A stretch of 64,000 nucleotides of DNA from Terrabacter sp. Ter38 (GTDB taxonomy: Bacteria > Actinomycetota > Actinomycetes > Actinomycetales > Dermatophilaceae), in NCBI RefSeq assembly GCF_024519435.1, contig NZ_JALJRZ010000003.1, positions 186,001-250,000 on the forward strand, read 5' to 3'. This document shows positions 32,062 to 41,147 of this stretch, one piece after another. Position numbers and translations under genes: made by a program. Each line of letters opens with the position of its first letter. The first letter of the stretch is position 1. A model generated the notes under the pieces. That model was not told the origin of the DNA. It saw nothing but the letters and a program-made list of their open reading frames with translations, and ran no database searches.

Positions 32062-35000
32062 ATGACCGACGCCCTCAGGACCGACCCTGCCCCCAAGGCC
32101 GAGTCGCCCTCGGGCGATCCGCGCGCCGACCGCGTCGGGGCGGCCGTCAGGACCTGGCAGCGCACGCTCGTCGACCTCGGCGGGCGCAACACGCTCCTCT
32201 GGTACCGCGACCTCCCCTCCGGCACCCTCGACCTGACGACCGCGCACCCCGGCGGGGTCTCGATGCTGCTCGCCGGCCGTCGCACGCGACTGTCCGACCT
32301 CGTGCGCGAGCCCGCGGCCTTCGAGGAGGCCCGTCGCCGCGCGCGCGCCATCCGGTCCAAGGCCCTCGAGCTGCACGAGGAGCGCGGCATCGCGGCCGGC
32401 TTCATCGCAATCGGCATGGCGACGTGGTCCGTGCCGCGCGCCGCACGCCCGCCGGCCTCGCCGGTGCTGCTGCGCTCGTGCGTGCTGCGTCCGACGGGCG
32501 CCGCCCAGGAGGACTTCGAGATCGACCTCGGCCCCGAGGCCGAGCTCAACCCCGTCCTGCGCGAGTACCTCCGCTCCGAGCAGGGCATCGAGATCGACGC
32601 GGACGCGCTCGCGGACCTCGCCACGGCCGGCAACGGCTTCGACCCCTACCCGGTGTATGCCGCCCTCGGCCACGCGTGCGAGCGCGTGGCCGAGTTCGAG
32701 ATCACCCCCCGGCTCGTGCTGGGCACCTTCTCCTACGCCAAGCTGCCGATGGTCGCCGACCTCGCCCTCCAGGGCGACACCCTCGCCGACCACGATGTCG
32801 TCGCCGCGCTCGCGGGCGACGAGTCGGCGCTCGCGGCGGTGCGGCTGCGCCTGCCCGAGAGCGACCCTGACCCCGACCCGGAGCACGAGTACCTCGTCCT
32901 CGACGCGGACTCCTCCCAGCACGCAGCCATCGACGCCGTACGCGCGGGCGCCCACCTCGTCGTCAAGGGACCTCCCGGCACCGGCAAGTCGCAGACGATC
33001 GTCAACCTCATCGCCTCGCTCGCAGCCGAGGGCAAGTCGACCCTCTTCGTCGCCGAGAAGCGCGCCGCCATCGACGCCGTCCTCAGCCGTCTCGACCGTC
33101 TCGGGCTCGGCGACCTCGTGCTCGACGCCTACGACGGGCCGACGAACAAGCGCGCGACCGCCCAGCAGTTCGCCAAGAGCCTGGACGCCGCGGTCGAGAA
33201 CGACACCCTCGAGAGCGACCGCACGACCGCGACGCTGCGCGACCGCCGGGCGCGCCTGCAGAAGCACGTCGAGGCGCTCCACGCCGTGCGCGACCCGTGG
33301 GGTGTGTCCGCGCACGAGGCCCAGCAGGCACTCGTCGAGCTCGGCACGCGCACGCCTGCGCCGACGTGTCACGTCCGTCTCGGCAGCCGCGACCTCGCCC
33401 GACTGAGCCGTGCGAGGGCCGTCGAGCTCGGCCGGCGGCTGCGCGACGCCGCCGGGCTCGGGGCGTGGACGCGGGACGGCGACGACCCGTGGTTCGGCGC
33501 CCGCATCCTCACCGCCGACGACGCGGCCCGCGCCCTCGACGTCACGACCCGACACAGCACGAGCGGGCTCGACGACGCCGCCCGCCAGCTCAACCGCATA
33601 CTGTCGGAATCCCACGTGCCCGAGGCGAACTCGCTGGAGGACTGGAAGTCGGCCTTCGCCACGATGTCGAGCGTCCGTGAGACCCTCGAGGTCTTCCGGC
33701 CCGAGGTCTTCGACATCCCGCTCAAGGAGCACATCGCCGCCACCGCCACGCGCGACTGGCGTGAGGCCCGCGACGTCGACATGGGCTGGGTGGACCGCTG
33801 GAAGATCCGGCAGCAGACCAAGCGCCTCCTGCGCCCCGGTCGACCGCCGGCCAACCTCCACGAGGAGCTCGTGTCGGCCAGCGAGCAGCGTGAGCACTGG
33901 TTCGAGCTCGTCGGCGGAGGCGGTCGTCCGGAGATCTCGCCGCGCCTCGACGAGGGGCTGTCGCTGCTGGCCGAGCTCACCACCGACCTCGAGTGGCTCG
34001 ACGACCGCCTCCAGGTCGGGCCCGACGGGCGCACGCTGACGTCCCTGCCGCTGCGCGACCTGCGGGACCGGCTGGCCCGGCTCGCGAGCCGGCCCGACCG
34101 GATCGCGGTGCTGCCCCAGGTCACCTCGGCCCTCGACGAGCTGCGCTCGACCGGGCTCGGCCCGGTCGTCGACGACCTCGCGGCCCGCGGGATCCCCACC
34201 GACCAGGTCACGGCCGAGGTCGAGCACGTGTGGTGGGCCTCCGTCGCGCAGGAGATCACCGTCCGCGACCCGGCGTACGGCGCCCACGACGGCGCGGGAC
34301 TGCGCCGCGACGTCGCGGAGTTCGCCGAGGCCGACCGCGCCCACCAGTCGGCGACCGTCGACCGGGTGCGCGCCGCGGTCGCCCGCAACATCCGTGAGGT
34401 CCTCGCCGACCACCCGGCCCACGAGGCCCTCGTGCGTGCCGAGGCCGGTAAGGCTCGCCGCCACAAGCCGCTGCGCGACCTCATGCCGCAGGCGTCGTCC
34501 ACGCTGACGGCGATCAAGCCGTGCTGGGCGATGAGCCCGCTCGTCGTCGCATCCACGCTGCCTCCGGGGCGCTGGTTCGACGTCGTCATCTTCGACGAGG
34601 CCTCGCAGGTGCAGCCCGCCCAGGCGATCTCGGCCATCTCCCGCGCCCGACAGGTCGTCGTCGCGGGGGACGAGCGCCAGCTCCCGCCGACGAACTTCTT
34701 CACCGTCGTCTCCGACGACGAGTCCGATGCCGCGGCTCCTGCCGACGAGACCCTGACCGAGGGCTTCGAGTCGGTGCTCGACGTGCTCGCTGCAGCTCTG
34801 CCGACCCGCAACCTCACGTGGCACTACCGCAGCCGCGACGAGCGCCTCATCGCCTTCGCCAACGACGCGATGTACGACGGCCGCCTCACGACCTTCCCCG
34901 GCACGTCGCTCGAGTCGGCGGTCACCTTCGAGCCGGTCGACGGTCAGGCTGTCGTCCAGCCGGGCGTCGACACCATCGAGACGACCGACGGCGAGGTGGC

Positions 35001-36201
35001 CCGCGTCGTCGAGCTCGTCCTGGAGCACGCCCGCACCCGTCCCAGCGAGTCGCTCGGCGTCATCGCCCTCGGCATCAAGCACGCCGACCGCCTCGAGGAG
35101 GCGATCACCGAGGCGCTGCGCACCGCGCCGGACGTCGCCCCCTACTTCGACGACTCCCGCGACAAGCGCTTCTTCGTCAAGAACCTCGAGCGCGTCCAGG
35201 GCGACGAGCGCGACGCCATCATCCTGTCGATCGGCTACGGCAAGACGCCGCACGGACGGGTCCTGCACCGCTTCGGTCCGCTCAACATCGAGGGCGGCGA
35301 GCGACGTCTCAACGTGGCCATCACCCGAGCCCGCGCCCGGATGACCGTCGTGTCGGCGCTGCGGGCGATCGACCTCGACCCCGAGCGGCTCAAGGCCCGC
35401 GGCGCGATCATGCTCCGCGACTTCCTCGCGTACGCCGAGAGGCGCGGTGTCGTCGGCGCCGACGACACCCTCTTCGCCTCCGCCCCGACAACCGTCGACC
35501 CGCTGCGGCACGACCTCGCCGAGCGCCTGCGCCGCCAGGGCCTCACCGTCCACGAGGACTACGGCACGGCCACCCACCGCATCGACATCGCCGTCGAGGA
35601 TCCCTACCACCGGGGCCGGGCCCTCATCGCCGTCGAGACCGACGGGAGCAGGTATGCCGCCCTGCGCAGCACGCGCGACCGTGACCGCCTGCGCCCCGAG
35701 CAGCTCGCCCGCCTCGGCTGGCTGCACGAGCGGGTGTGGAGCACCGACGTGTTCCGCGATCCCGCGCGGGAGATCGCCCGCATCGTGACGCTCGCCCGCA
35801 CGTCGTCGCCGCCCCGCGAGGCCGAGCGGACCGACGGGGCGGCACCGACGCCAGACGACGGCGCTGGTCCGACGAGCGCGTCAGACGGCGACGGGCCGTC
35901 GGAGGGTGCCAGTGCGCCCTCCGGAGAGGGCCGCCCGGCGACGGGCCGGGCGGCCTCCGACGGAGCCGGTCCATCGACGACGGAGTCTGCTCCGCGCCCC
36001 AAGCGCAAGCGGCGCAGGGTGTTCCGCAAGGGCACCGGAGCGGCGGACAGCACGCCCGACGTCGACGCCGATGCGAGCGAGCCGGGTGCGGCGCTCGGCC
36101 GCAGCAGTGACGAGCTCGACCTCGGCTGGGGCGAGCGCCCCTCGGGCTCAGGTCTGGGTGACCGCTGGCTCGAGGAGCAGCGGCCCCCGCACTACGAGTG
36201 A
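32062..36201 (+). CDS. DUF4011 helicase-nuclease (SF1 helicase with C-terminal Vsr/REase-like domain), Hhe-like
   Basis: 1379 aa. Residues ~25-290 are DUF4011-like (RTWQRTLVDLGGRNTLLWYR). SF1 helicase motifs follow: Walker A GPPGTGKSQ at 303-311, Walker B IFDEASQ with D845/E846, GDERQLPPT, WHYRSRDERLI and LNVAITRAR. The C-terminus holds a nuclease domain with D1175 (THRIDIAVED) and E1192-x-D1194 (AVETDGSRYA). A low-complexity tail of ~170 residues with a basic KRKRRRVFRK patch ends the protein. The order DUF4011-helicase-Vsr equals the reported Hhe anti-phage gene, but close relatives are widespread in actinobacteria, so a DNA-repair role is also possible. The message is leaderless. Confidence 0.85.
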   Translation: MTDALRTDPAPKAESPSGDPRADRVGAAVRTWQRTLVDLGGRNTLLWYRDLPSGTLDLTTAHPGGVSMLLAGRRTRLSDLVREPAAFEEARRRARAIRSKALELHEERGIAAGFIAIGMATWSVPRAARPPASPVLLRSCVLRPTGAAQEDFEIDLGPEAELNPVLREYLRSEQGIEIDADALADLATAGNGFDPYPVYAALGHACERVAEFEITPRLVLGTFSYAKLPMVADLALQGDTLADHDVVAALAGDESALAAVRLRLPESDPDPDPEHEYLVLDADSSQHAAIDAVRAGAHLVVKGPPGTGKSQTIVNLIASLAAEGKSTLFVAEKRAAIDAVLSRLDRLGLGDLVLDAYDGPTNKRATAQQFAKSLDAAVENDTLESDRTTATLRDRRARLQKHVEALHAVRDPWGVSAHEAQQALVELGTRTPAPTCHVRLGSRDLARLSRARAVELGRRLRDAAGLGAWTRDGDDPWFGARILTADDAARALDVTTRHSTSGLDDAARQLNRILSESHVPEANSLEDWKSAFATMSSVRETLEVFRPEVFDIPLKEHIAATATRDWREARDVDMGWVDRWKIRQQTKRLLRPGRPPANLHEELVSASEQREHWFELVGGGGRPEISPRLDEGLSLLAELTTDLEWLDDRLQVGPDGRTLTSLPLRDLRDRLARLASRPDRIAVLPQVTSALDELRSTGLGPVVDDLAARGIPTDQVTAEVEHVWWASVAQEITVRDPAYGAHDGAGLRRDVAEFAEADRAHQSATVDRVRAAVARNIREVLADHPAHEALVRAEAGKARRHKPLRDLMPQASSTLTAIKPCWAMSPLVVASTLPPGRWFDVVIFDEASQVQPAQAISAISRARQVVVAGDERQLPPTNFFTVVSDDESDAAAPADETLTEGFESVLDVLAAALPTRNLTWHYRSRDERLIAFANDAMYDGRLTTFPGTSLESAVTFEPVDGQAVVQPGVDTIETTDGEVARVVELVLEHARTRPSESLGVIALGIKHADRLEEAITEALRTAPDVAPYFDDSRDKRFFVKNLERVQGDERDAIILSIGYGKTPHGRVLHRFGPLNIEGGERRLNVAITRARARMTVVSALRAIDLDPERLKARGAIMLRDFLAYAERRGVVGADDTLFASAPTTVDPLRHDLAERLRRQGLTVHEDYGTATHRIDIAVEDPYHRGRALIAVETDGSRYAALRSTRDRDRLRPEQLARLGWLHERVWSTDVFRDPAREIARIVTLARTSSPPREAERTDGAAPTPDDGAGPTSASDGDGPSEGASAPSGEGRPATGRAASDGAGPSTTESAPRPKRKRRRVFRKGTGAADSTPDVDADASEPGAALGRSSDELDLGWGERPSGSGLGDRWLEEQRPPHYE

Positions 36202-36267
36202 CCTGACGCGGACCACGGCGGTGCTACCTGCCGGAATGCCGTGGGCTCGTGTGGCGTTGTGGGCCAC

Positions 36268-36702
36268 ATGAACACGACGACACCGTTCTCGCTGCGCCTC
36301 TCCTGGGCTCAGGGTCTCTTCGAGCGAGGTGACCACGTGGCCGCCGCGACCGCCCTGGCCGATCTCGTCGACGAGGTCGAGTCGTCGCGCACGGCCGAGG
36401 CCGCGGACGAGGGTGTGCTCCACTCCGTCACCGACCTCAGGCTCATGCTGGCCCGCGCCTACTTCCAGTCGGCGCAGCTCGGTCGGGCAGAGGCGACCCT
36501 CAACGAGGTCATCGAGCAGTCGCCGACGGACTCCTACGCGCACCTGCTGCTCGGTCGCACGCTCCAGCGCGCCGGCCGGCACGCCGAGGCCGCCCGCCCG
36601 CTCGCCCTCGCCGAGATCCTCGGCGACTACGAGCGCCCTGAGGCCTACGGCACCACCGCCACCGGTCCCACCGCCCTCGCCGACACCGCTGAGCCCGTCT
36701 GA
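36268..36702 (+). CDS. Tetratricopeptide-repeat protein
   Basis: 144 aa, soluble and helical. TPR units are visible in LRLSWAQGLFERGDHVAAATA, LMLARAYFQSAQLGRAEATL then NEVIEQSPTDS, and YAHLLLGRTLQRAGRHAEAA. It probably acts as a protein-interaction adaptor; partners are unknown. I use the ATG at 36268; a GTG at 36241 is in frame but poorer. It is convergent with mscL across a strong terminator. Confidence 0.82.
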   Translation: MNTTTPFSLRLSWAQGLFERGDHVAAATALADLVDEVESSRTAEAADEGVLHSVTDLRLMLARAYFQSAQLGRAEATLNEVIEQSPTDSYAHLLLGRTLQRAGRHAEAARPLALAEILGDYERPEAYGTTATGPTALADTAEPV

Positions 36703-36756
36703 CCGGGCGTCCGTCGAGTGTCCCCGTCGTGACACGGGATGGCTGGGACTGACGAA

Positions 36757-36783
36757 GGGGCGGGAGCCATCGGCTCCCGCCCC
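36757..36783. terminator. Bidirectional terminator between TPR gene and mscL
   Basis: GGGGCGGGAGCC (36757-36768) pairs perfectly with GGCTCCCGCCCC (36772-36783), loop ATC. Confidence 0.9.
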
Positions 36784-36809
36784 ATCGACGTGCGTTCGTG
36801 TGGTCCGAC

Positions 36810-37175
36810 TCAGCGGGCGCGGAGGCTGTCGCGGATCTCGGTGAGCAGGATGACCTCCTCCGACGGGGCCTCGGGCTCGGGCTCGATCCCGGCCTTGCGC
36901 CGCTCGGCGAGGTGGTTCATCGGGACGACGACGATGAAGTAGACCGCGGCAGCCACGATGACGAAGCCGACGAGCTGGGTCAGGAAGGCGCCGAAGTGGA
37001 CGCCGCCCGGGTTGAACTGCGAGAAGTTCGGCTTGCCGCCGATCTTGCCGATGAGGTCCATGATGACGGTGACGAACGAGTCGACCACCTTGGCGAACGC
37101 CGTGCCGATGACGACGGCGACCGCGAGGTCGACGACGTTGCCTCGCATCAGGAAGTCCTTGAAACCCTTGATCAT
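36810..37175 (-). CDS. mscL: Large-conductance mechanosensitive channel
   Basis: 121 aa. MscL layout: N-terminal amphipathic MIKGFKDFLMRGNVVDLAV, pore helix TM1 with AVVIGTAFAKVVDSFV, periplasmic loop, TM2 (LVGFVIVAAAVYFIVVV), and an acidic C-terminal bundle ending EEVILLTEIRDSLRAR. The pentameric pore opens under membrane tension to release solutes on hypo-osmotic shock. AAAGGGA lies about 6 nt before the ATG. The neighbours upstream (SAF, MTAP, FmdB) are on the same strand. Confidence 0.96.
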   Translation of the reverse strand: MIKGFKDFLMRGNVVDLAVAVVIGTAFAKVVDSFVTVIMDLIGKIGGKPNFSQFNPGGVHFGAFLTQLVGFVIVAAAVYFIVVVPMNHLAERRKAGIEPEPEAPSEEVILLTEIRDSLRAR

Positions 37176-37333
37176 GCGCGTCCCTTTCTGTGCCCTGGAC
37201 TGGGTGATCTCGATGCCGCGGGGGCTGGTTGCGACTCGCCCCGGTGGGGCCTGCCTGTCCGTGTTGAGCCTGCGACCCGTGTGCGACGCTGCGACGAGAG
37301 TGACGCGTGAGGCGCGCCCCGGGCACCCCGAGC

Positions 37334-38032
37334 CTACTGTGCAGGTCCCGGCCCGTGCCGGACGGCGACCACCAGACCCTGGCCGGCCTCGAGAGCGCTG
37401 AGGCCGCGGGCCACCTCGGCGGCCTGCGTCGGGTCAAGGGCCAGGGTCACTCGCGCCGGCGCGCCGGAGCCGAGGCCGGTCGACTCCTCGGCCGCGCGGA
37501 CGGCGAGGACGACGACGTCGGTCGCGGCCCGGCTGCCGGAGCCGGTGGCGTAGAGGTCGATGTGGTCGCCCGGCCGCACCCCGACCGACGCCGCATCGAG
37601 GACGGGGACGCTGAGGGCCACGTGATCGCCGGGCTGGCCGGCGAGCAGGTCGCCGCCCACGAGGCGCTCCGGCGTCACGACCTCGTGCACGGACAGGGGA
37701 GCCGCGGCCACGCGACCGACCGCCGTCTGTGCCGTCGACAGGGCTGCCACGGGTCGCTGGCCCCCGGGTCGGGCCGCGACGGTGACGTCGTCGGCGCCGA
37801 TCGTCTGTCCGGCCGCGACGTCACGGGCCATGACGACCGTCGGCGCTCCCGCGCCTCCTGCCGGCGCCGGGCGCAGGGCCGCGACCGTGACGAGCACGGC
37901 CAGGGCGGCCAGGCTCGCCGCCGCCCATCGCCGCCAGCGCGCGCGTCGGGCCCGACGCCGCCGCGGACCGTCAGGCCAGCCCGCCCGGCCGGTCTCGCGG
38001 CGCCACCGGGACCCCGATCGGCTGCCGCTCAT
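37334..38032 (-). CDS. SAF-domain (CpaB/RcpC-like) membrane-anchored protein
   Basis: 232 aa. A very basic cytoplasmic start (RRRRARRARWRRW) is followed by one TM helix (AAASLAALAVLVTVAAL) and a SAF domain: TVVMARDVAAGQTIGADDVT, VGRVAAAPLSVHEVVTPERL and LLAGQPGDHVALSVPV then VRPGDHIDLYATG. Such proteins resemble the pilus-assembly factor CpaB and exported antifreeze-like domains. No pilus genes are nearby. It starts 2 nt after the MTA phosphorylase stop, so the two are co-transcribed. Function in this context is unknown. Confidence 0.78.
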   Translation of the reverse strand: MSGSRSGSRWRRETGRAGWPDGPRRRRARRARWRRWAAASLAALAVLVTVAALRPAPAGGAGAPTVVMARDVAAGQTIGADDVTVAARPGGQRPVAALSTAQTAVGRVAAAPLSVHEVVTPERLVGGDLLAGQPGDHVALSVPVLDAASVGVRPGDHIDLYATGSGSRAATDVVVLAVRAAEESTGLGSGAPARVTLALDPTQAAEVARGLSALEAGQGLVVAVRHGPGPAQ

Positions 38033-38034
38033 GG

Positions 38035-38940
38035 TCAGGGGAGCGGGAAGGGCAGCTCGAGACCGTCGAGGCTGCGTCGGCAGGGGCAGGTGGCCGTCTC
38101 GTCGGGCTCGTGCGCCGGCATCTGGCCGATGGCATCGCGCAGGATCGAGGTGAGGTGCTCGACGTTGGTCGCGAAGACGCGCAGGACCTCGTCGTGCGTG
38201 ACGGCGTCGCCGCCCTCCACGCCGGCGTCGTGGTCGGTGACCATGGCGATCGTCGTGAAGCACATGGCGAGCTCGCGGGCCAGGGCCGCCTCGGGCATCG
38301 TCGTCATGCCCACGATGCCGAAGCCGGCCTGCTGGTGCATGAGCGACTCGGCGCGGGAGGAGAACCGTGGCCCGTTGACGACGACGAGGGTGCCCTCCGT
38401 GACGACCTCGAGCTGCGAGAGCCGGGTTGCGGCGACGGCGACCTGACGGCCGTTGGGGCAGTAGGGATCGGCGAACCCGACGTGGACGACCGGGCCCTCC
38501 GTCTCGTAGATGGTGTGGGGCCGCCCCCACGTGCGGTCGACGACCTGGTCGGGCACGACGATGGTGCCGGGCCCGTGCTCGGGCTTGAGCGAGCCGACCG
38601 CGCAGGGGGAGAGGATCTGGCGGACGCCGACGGCCCGCAGCGCCCAGAGGTTCGCGCGGTAGTTGACCCCGTGCGGCGCGAAGCGGTGGCCCTTGCCGTG
38701 CCGCGCGACGAAGGCGACGCCGCGGCCCTCGACCTCACCGATGACGAGCGGGTCGCTCGGTCGTCCGAACGGGGTCTCGACGTCGACGGTCTCGTAGTCG
38801 TCGAGGAACTCGTAGAGGCCCGATCCGCCGATGACGCCGATCTCGGCGCGCAGACCCGGAGCGGGCGCTCCGGGGACGGCGGGGTCGGACAGGGCGCCGG
38901 GGACGGCGGGGTCGGACTGGGTCGTCTGCTCGGTCGTCAT
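38035..38940 (-). CDS. S-methyl-5'-thioadenosine phosphorylase
   Basis: 301 aa PNP/MTAP family. Family blocks: IGVIGGSGLYEFLDDYETVD, PFGRPSDPLVIGEVEGRGV, RHGKGHRFAPHGVNYRANLW, VNGPRFSSRAES and VGMTTMPEAALARELAMCF then VTDHDAG. It splits MTA (from polyamine or other SAM-using reactions) into adenine and MTR-1-P, or purine nucleosides in related enzymes. An N-terminal extension contains a DNA-level direct repeat coding for SDPAVPGA twice, unlike most homologues. The message looks leaderless (TAGGCT, 6 nt upstream). The SAF gene follows after 2 nt. Confidence 0.9.
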   Translation of the reverse strand: MTTEQTTQSDPAVPGALSDPAVPGAPAPGLRAEIGVIGGSGLYEFLDDYETVDVETPFGRPSDPLVIGEVEGRGVAFVARHGKGHRFAPHGVNYRANLWALRAVGVRQILSPCAVGSLKPEHGPGTIVVPDQVVDRTWGRPHTIYETEGPVVHVGFADPYCPNGRQVAVAATRLSQLEVVTEGTLVVVNGPRFSSRAESLMHQQAGFGIVGMTTMPEAALARELAMCFTTIAMVTDHDAGVEGGDAVTHDEVLRVFATNVEHLTSILRDAIGQMPAHEPDETATCPCRRSLDGLELPFPLP

Positions 38941-38946
38941 GCGAGG

Positions 38947-38952
38947 AGCCTA
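38947..38952 (-). promoter_or_regulatory. -10 box of the leaderless MTA phosphorylase gene
   Basis: TAGGCT on the minus strand, 6 nt before the ATG at 38940. Confidence 0.5.
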
Positions 38953-39013
38953 AGGCGGGCACCCGGCCGGTCGAGCGGCATATGCCCTCGGGTGGGGACA
39001 ACGTCCCCCGAGC

Positions 39014-39409
39014 TCAGGTGGCTGTGGACGACGACCCGGACGACGTCGACGCGGTCTTCGACGGCGTCGAGGTGCTCGAGCTGCCTGACGAGCCGCCCGA
39101 CGAGCCGCCCGACGAGTCGGAGGACGAGGTCGACGAGGAGGTCGAGGTGGACGAACCGCCGTCGTTCTTCTTCGTGTCGCCCGAGCCCGCGCCGTCGGAG
39201 GCCGCCGGCGTCGACGCGCTCTTGGACGCGGCGCGCGAGTCGGTCTTGTAGAAGCCCGAGCCCTTGAACGCGATGCCGACCGGGTGGATCACCTTGCGCA
39301 GGCGGGGCTCGCCGCACTCCGGGCACACCGTCAGGGAGTCGTCGGTGAACGACTGGCGGATGTCGAAGGCGTGGCCGCACTCTTGGCACGCATAGGAGTA
39401 GGTGGGCAC
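39014..39409 (-). CDS. FmdB-type zinc-ribbon protein with Ser/Thr-rich tail
   Basis: 131 aa. Residues 1-~60 are the FmdB/CxxC-CxxC domain: MPTYSYACQECGHAFDIRQS, then VCPECGEPRLRKVIHPVGIAF followed by GSGFYKTD. Four Cys should bind Zn. The rest is low complexity (runs of Ser, Thr, Gly, encoded by TCG/GGC-type repeats). Function of the family is unresolved (regulatory or ribosome-related proposals). GTG start with GAGG 8 nt upstream. This gene next to mscL and a SAF protein is a familiar actinobacterial arrangement. Confidence 0.88.
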   Translation of the reverse strand: MPTYSYACQECGHAFDIRQSFTDDSLTVCPECGEPRLRKVIHPVGIAFKGSGFYKTDSRAASKSASTPAASDGAGSGDTKKNDGGSSTSTSSSTSSSDSSGGSSGGSSGSSSTSTPSKTASTSSGSSSTAT

Positions 39410-39454
39410 AGGTGAACCTCGGACGTCGGGGGCGGAAGATGACCGAGGGTCAGT

Positions 39455-40975
39455 CTACGGCCAGCCGGCGAGACGCCCGCCACGGCTGATCTCGCGGATG
39501 CGTCGCTCGGTGCGCTGCTTGACCTTGGAGGTCGTGACGACGAGCAGCCGGTCGCCGTGACGGATCGTCGTGTGATGCTCGGGCACGAAGCCCTCGCCGG
39601 CGCGCACGACGAGGGTGACGTTGGCGCCCTTGGGCAGCCTCAGCTCGAAGACGGCCACCCCGTGCAGCCTCGACTCGGCACCCACCGTCACCTGGATGAC
39701 GTCCGCGCCGATCTCCATCAGGGTGGTCGACTCGAGGTCGACGTCGACCGAGTGGACGTGCTCGGTGAGACCGAGCCGCCGCGCCACCCACGGCAGGGGC
39801 GGGGCCTGCACGATCGTGAAGATGACGACGAGCATGAAGACGAGATCGAAGATCCACTCCGTGTCCGGCGTGCCCACGACGAGCGGCACCGTGGCGAGCA
39901 CGACCGGTACGGCGCCGCGCAGTCCGGCCCACGACAGGAAGACCTGGTCGCGCCAGGGCACCTTGAACCACGAGACCGACGCGAAGACCGAGAGCGGCCG
40001 GGCGACGAGCAGCAGCACGAGGCCGATGACGACGGCCGGGACGATCTGCTCGTCGAGGCGCCTCGGGTCGGCGAGCAGGCCGAGCAGCACGAAGAGGCCG
40101 ATCTGGGCGATCCAGCCGAGCGCGTTGGCGAAGCTCTGGAACGCCACCCGGTTGGGCAGTCCCATGTTGCCGAGCACGAGGGCCGCGAGGTAGGTCGCCA
40201 GGAAACCGGAGACGTGGATCGCGGCGCCGATCGCATACGCCAGGACGGTGAGCGCGACGACTCCGATCGAGAAGAGGGCGGACGACGCGCCGGCGACGCG
40301 GTGCAGCAGCTGCCCACCGACCCAGCCCACGGCACCCCCGACGAGGGCGCCCCCGGCGAGCTCGACCGCGGCGTGCAGCACGAGCACCCACCAGGGGTCG
40401 GCCGTGCCGCCAGGCACCCCCTGGGCGGCGAAGGCGACGACGAGGATGACGACCGGCGCGTCGTTGAAGCCCGACTCCGCCTCGAGCATCCCGGACAGGC
40501 GCTTGGGGATCGGCACGTTGCGCAGCACGGCGAAGACGGCGGCGGCATCCGTCGAGGAGACGATCGCGCCCATGAGGAGCGAGATCGTCCACGACAGCGG
40601 GAGGAAGGCGTGCGCGGCCACCGCGACGACGAGCACCGACACGACGACCCCGACCGTCGAGAGCACCGCGGCGGGGGCCACCGAGTCCTTGATGTTGGAC
40701 CACGACGTCGTCAGGCCACCCTCGGCCAGGATGAGCACGAGGGCGGCGTAGCCGAGCACGCGCGTGATGGATGCGTCGTCGAACTGGATGCCGGCGCCGG
40801 CGTTGCCGAGGGCCAGGCCGATCCCGAGGTAGATGAGCAGCGACGGCAGTCCCGAGCGGACCGACAGGCGCACGGCCGCGACGGCCACGAGCAGCACGAG
40901 CGACCCGATGAGGAGCACGCGCGTCAGGTCGTCGAGGTCCATGGTCGACGACGTGATGCTCGCGAGTGCGGTCAA
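39455..40975 (-). CDS. K+/H+ (CPA1, CvrA/NhaP2-type) antiporter with TrkA-C domain
   Basis: 506 aa from the TTG at 40975, chosen because GGAGGAG lies 6 nt upstream; an internal ATG at 40942 is the alternative. About twelve TM segments with the CPA blocks LLMGAIVSSTDAAAVFAVLR and EAESGFNDAPVVI, where S-S-T-D and N-D are ion-site residues. The C-terminal ~90 residues are a TrkA-C regulatory domain (VHSVDVDLESTTLMEIGAD onward, ending in a basic tail). It exchanges K+ (or Na+) for H+ and adjusts cytoplasmic ion balance. It is divergent from the acylase gene. Confidence 0.92.
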   Translation of the reverse strand: MTALASITSSTMDLDDLTRVLLIGSLVLLVAVAAVRLSVRSGLPSLLIYLGIGLALGNAGAGIQFDDASITRVLGYAALVLILAEGGLTTSWSNIKDSVAPAAVLSTVGVVVSVLVVAVAAHAFLPLSWTISLLMGAIVSSTDAAAVFAVLRNVPIPKRLSGMLEAESGFNDAPVVILVVAFAAQGVPGGTADPWWVLVLHAAVELAGGALVGGAVGWVGGQLLHRVAGASSALFSIGVVALTVLAYAIGAAIHVSGFLATYLAALVLGNMGLPNRVAFQSFANALGWIAQIGLFVLLGLLADPRRLDEQIVPAVVIGLVLLLVARPLSVFASVSWFKVPWRDQVFLSWAGLRGAVPVVLATVPLVVGTPDTEWIFDLVFMLVVIFTIVQAPPLPWVARRLGLTEHVHSVDVDLESTTLMEIGADVIQVTVGAESRLHGVAVFELRLPKGANVTLVVRAGEGFVPEHHTTIRHGDRLLVVTTSKVKQRTERRIREISRGGRLAGWP

Positions 40976-41135
40976 CGGCAGCTCCTCCGGTGTGGGGCAA
41001 TCCAACCATCCCGGTGCCGGCGCCCGTGGGGCGGTCCGCGGGGCGTCGCGGTCGGGTCGGCAGCGTCGGTCGTCGGTTCGGCAACGATGTCGCGCAGCGC
41101 CCGACGGGCTGCGAGCTGCACCGTCCGCGGTGGCC

Positions 41136-41141
41136 TAGGCT
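41136..41141 (+). promoter_or_regulatory. -10 box of the leaderless acylase gene
   Basis: TAGGCT, 6 nt before the GTG at 41148; no Shine-Dalgarno is present. Confidence 0.5.
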
Positions 41142-41147
41142 CGTCGC

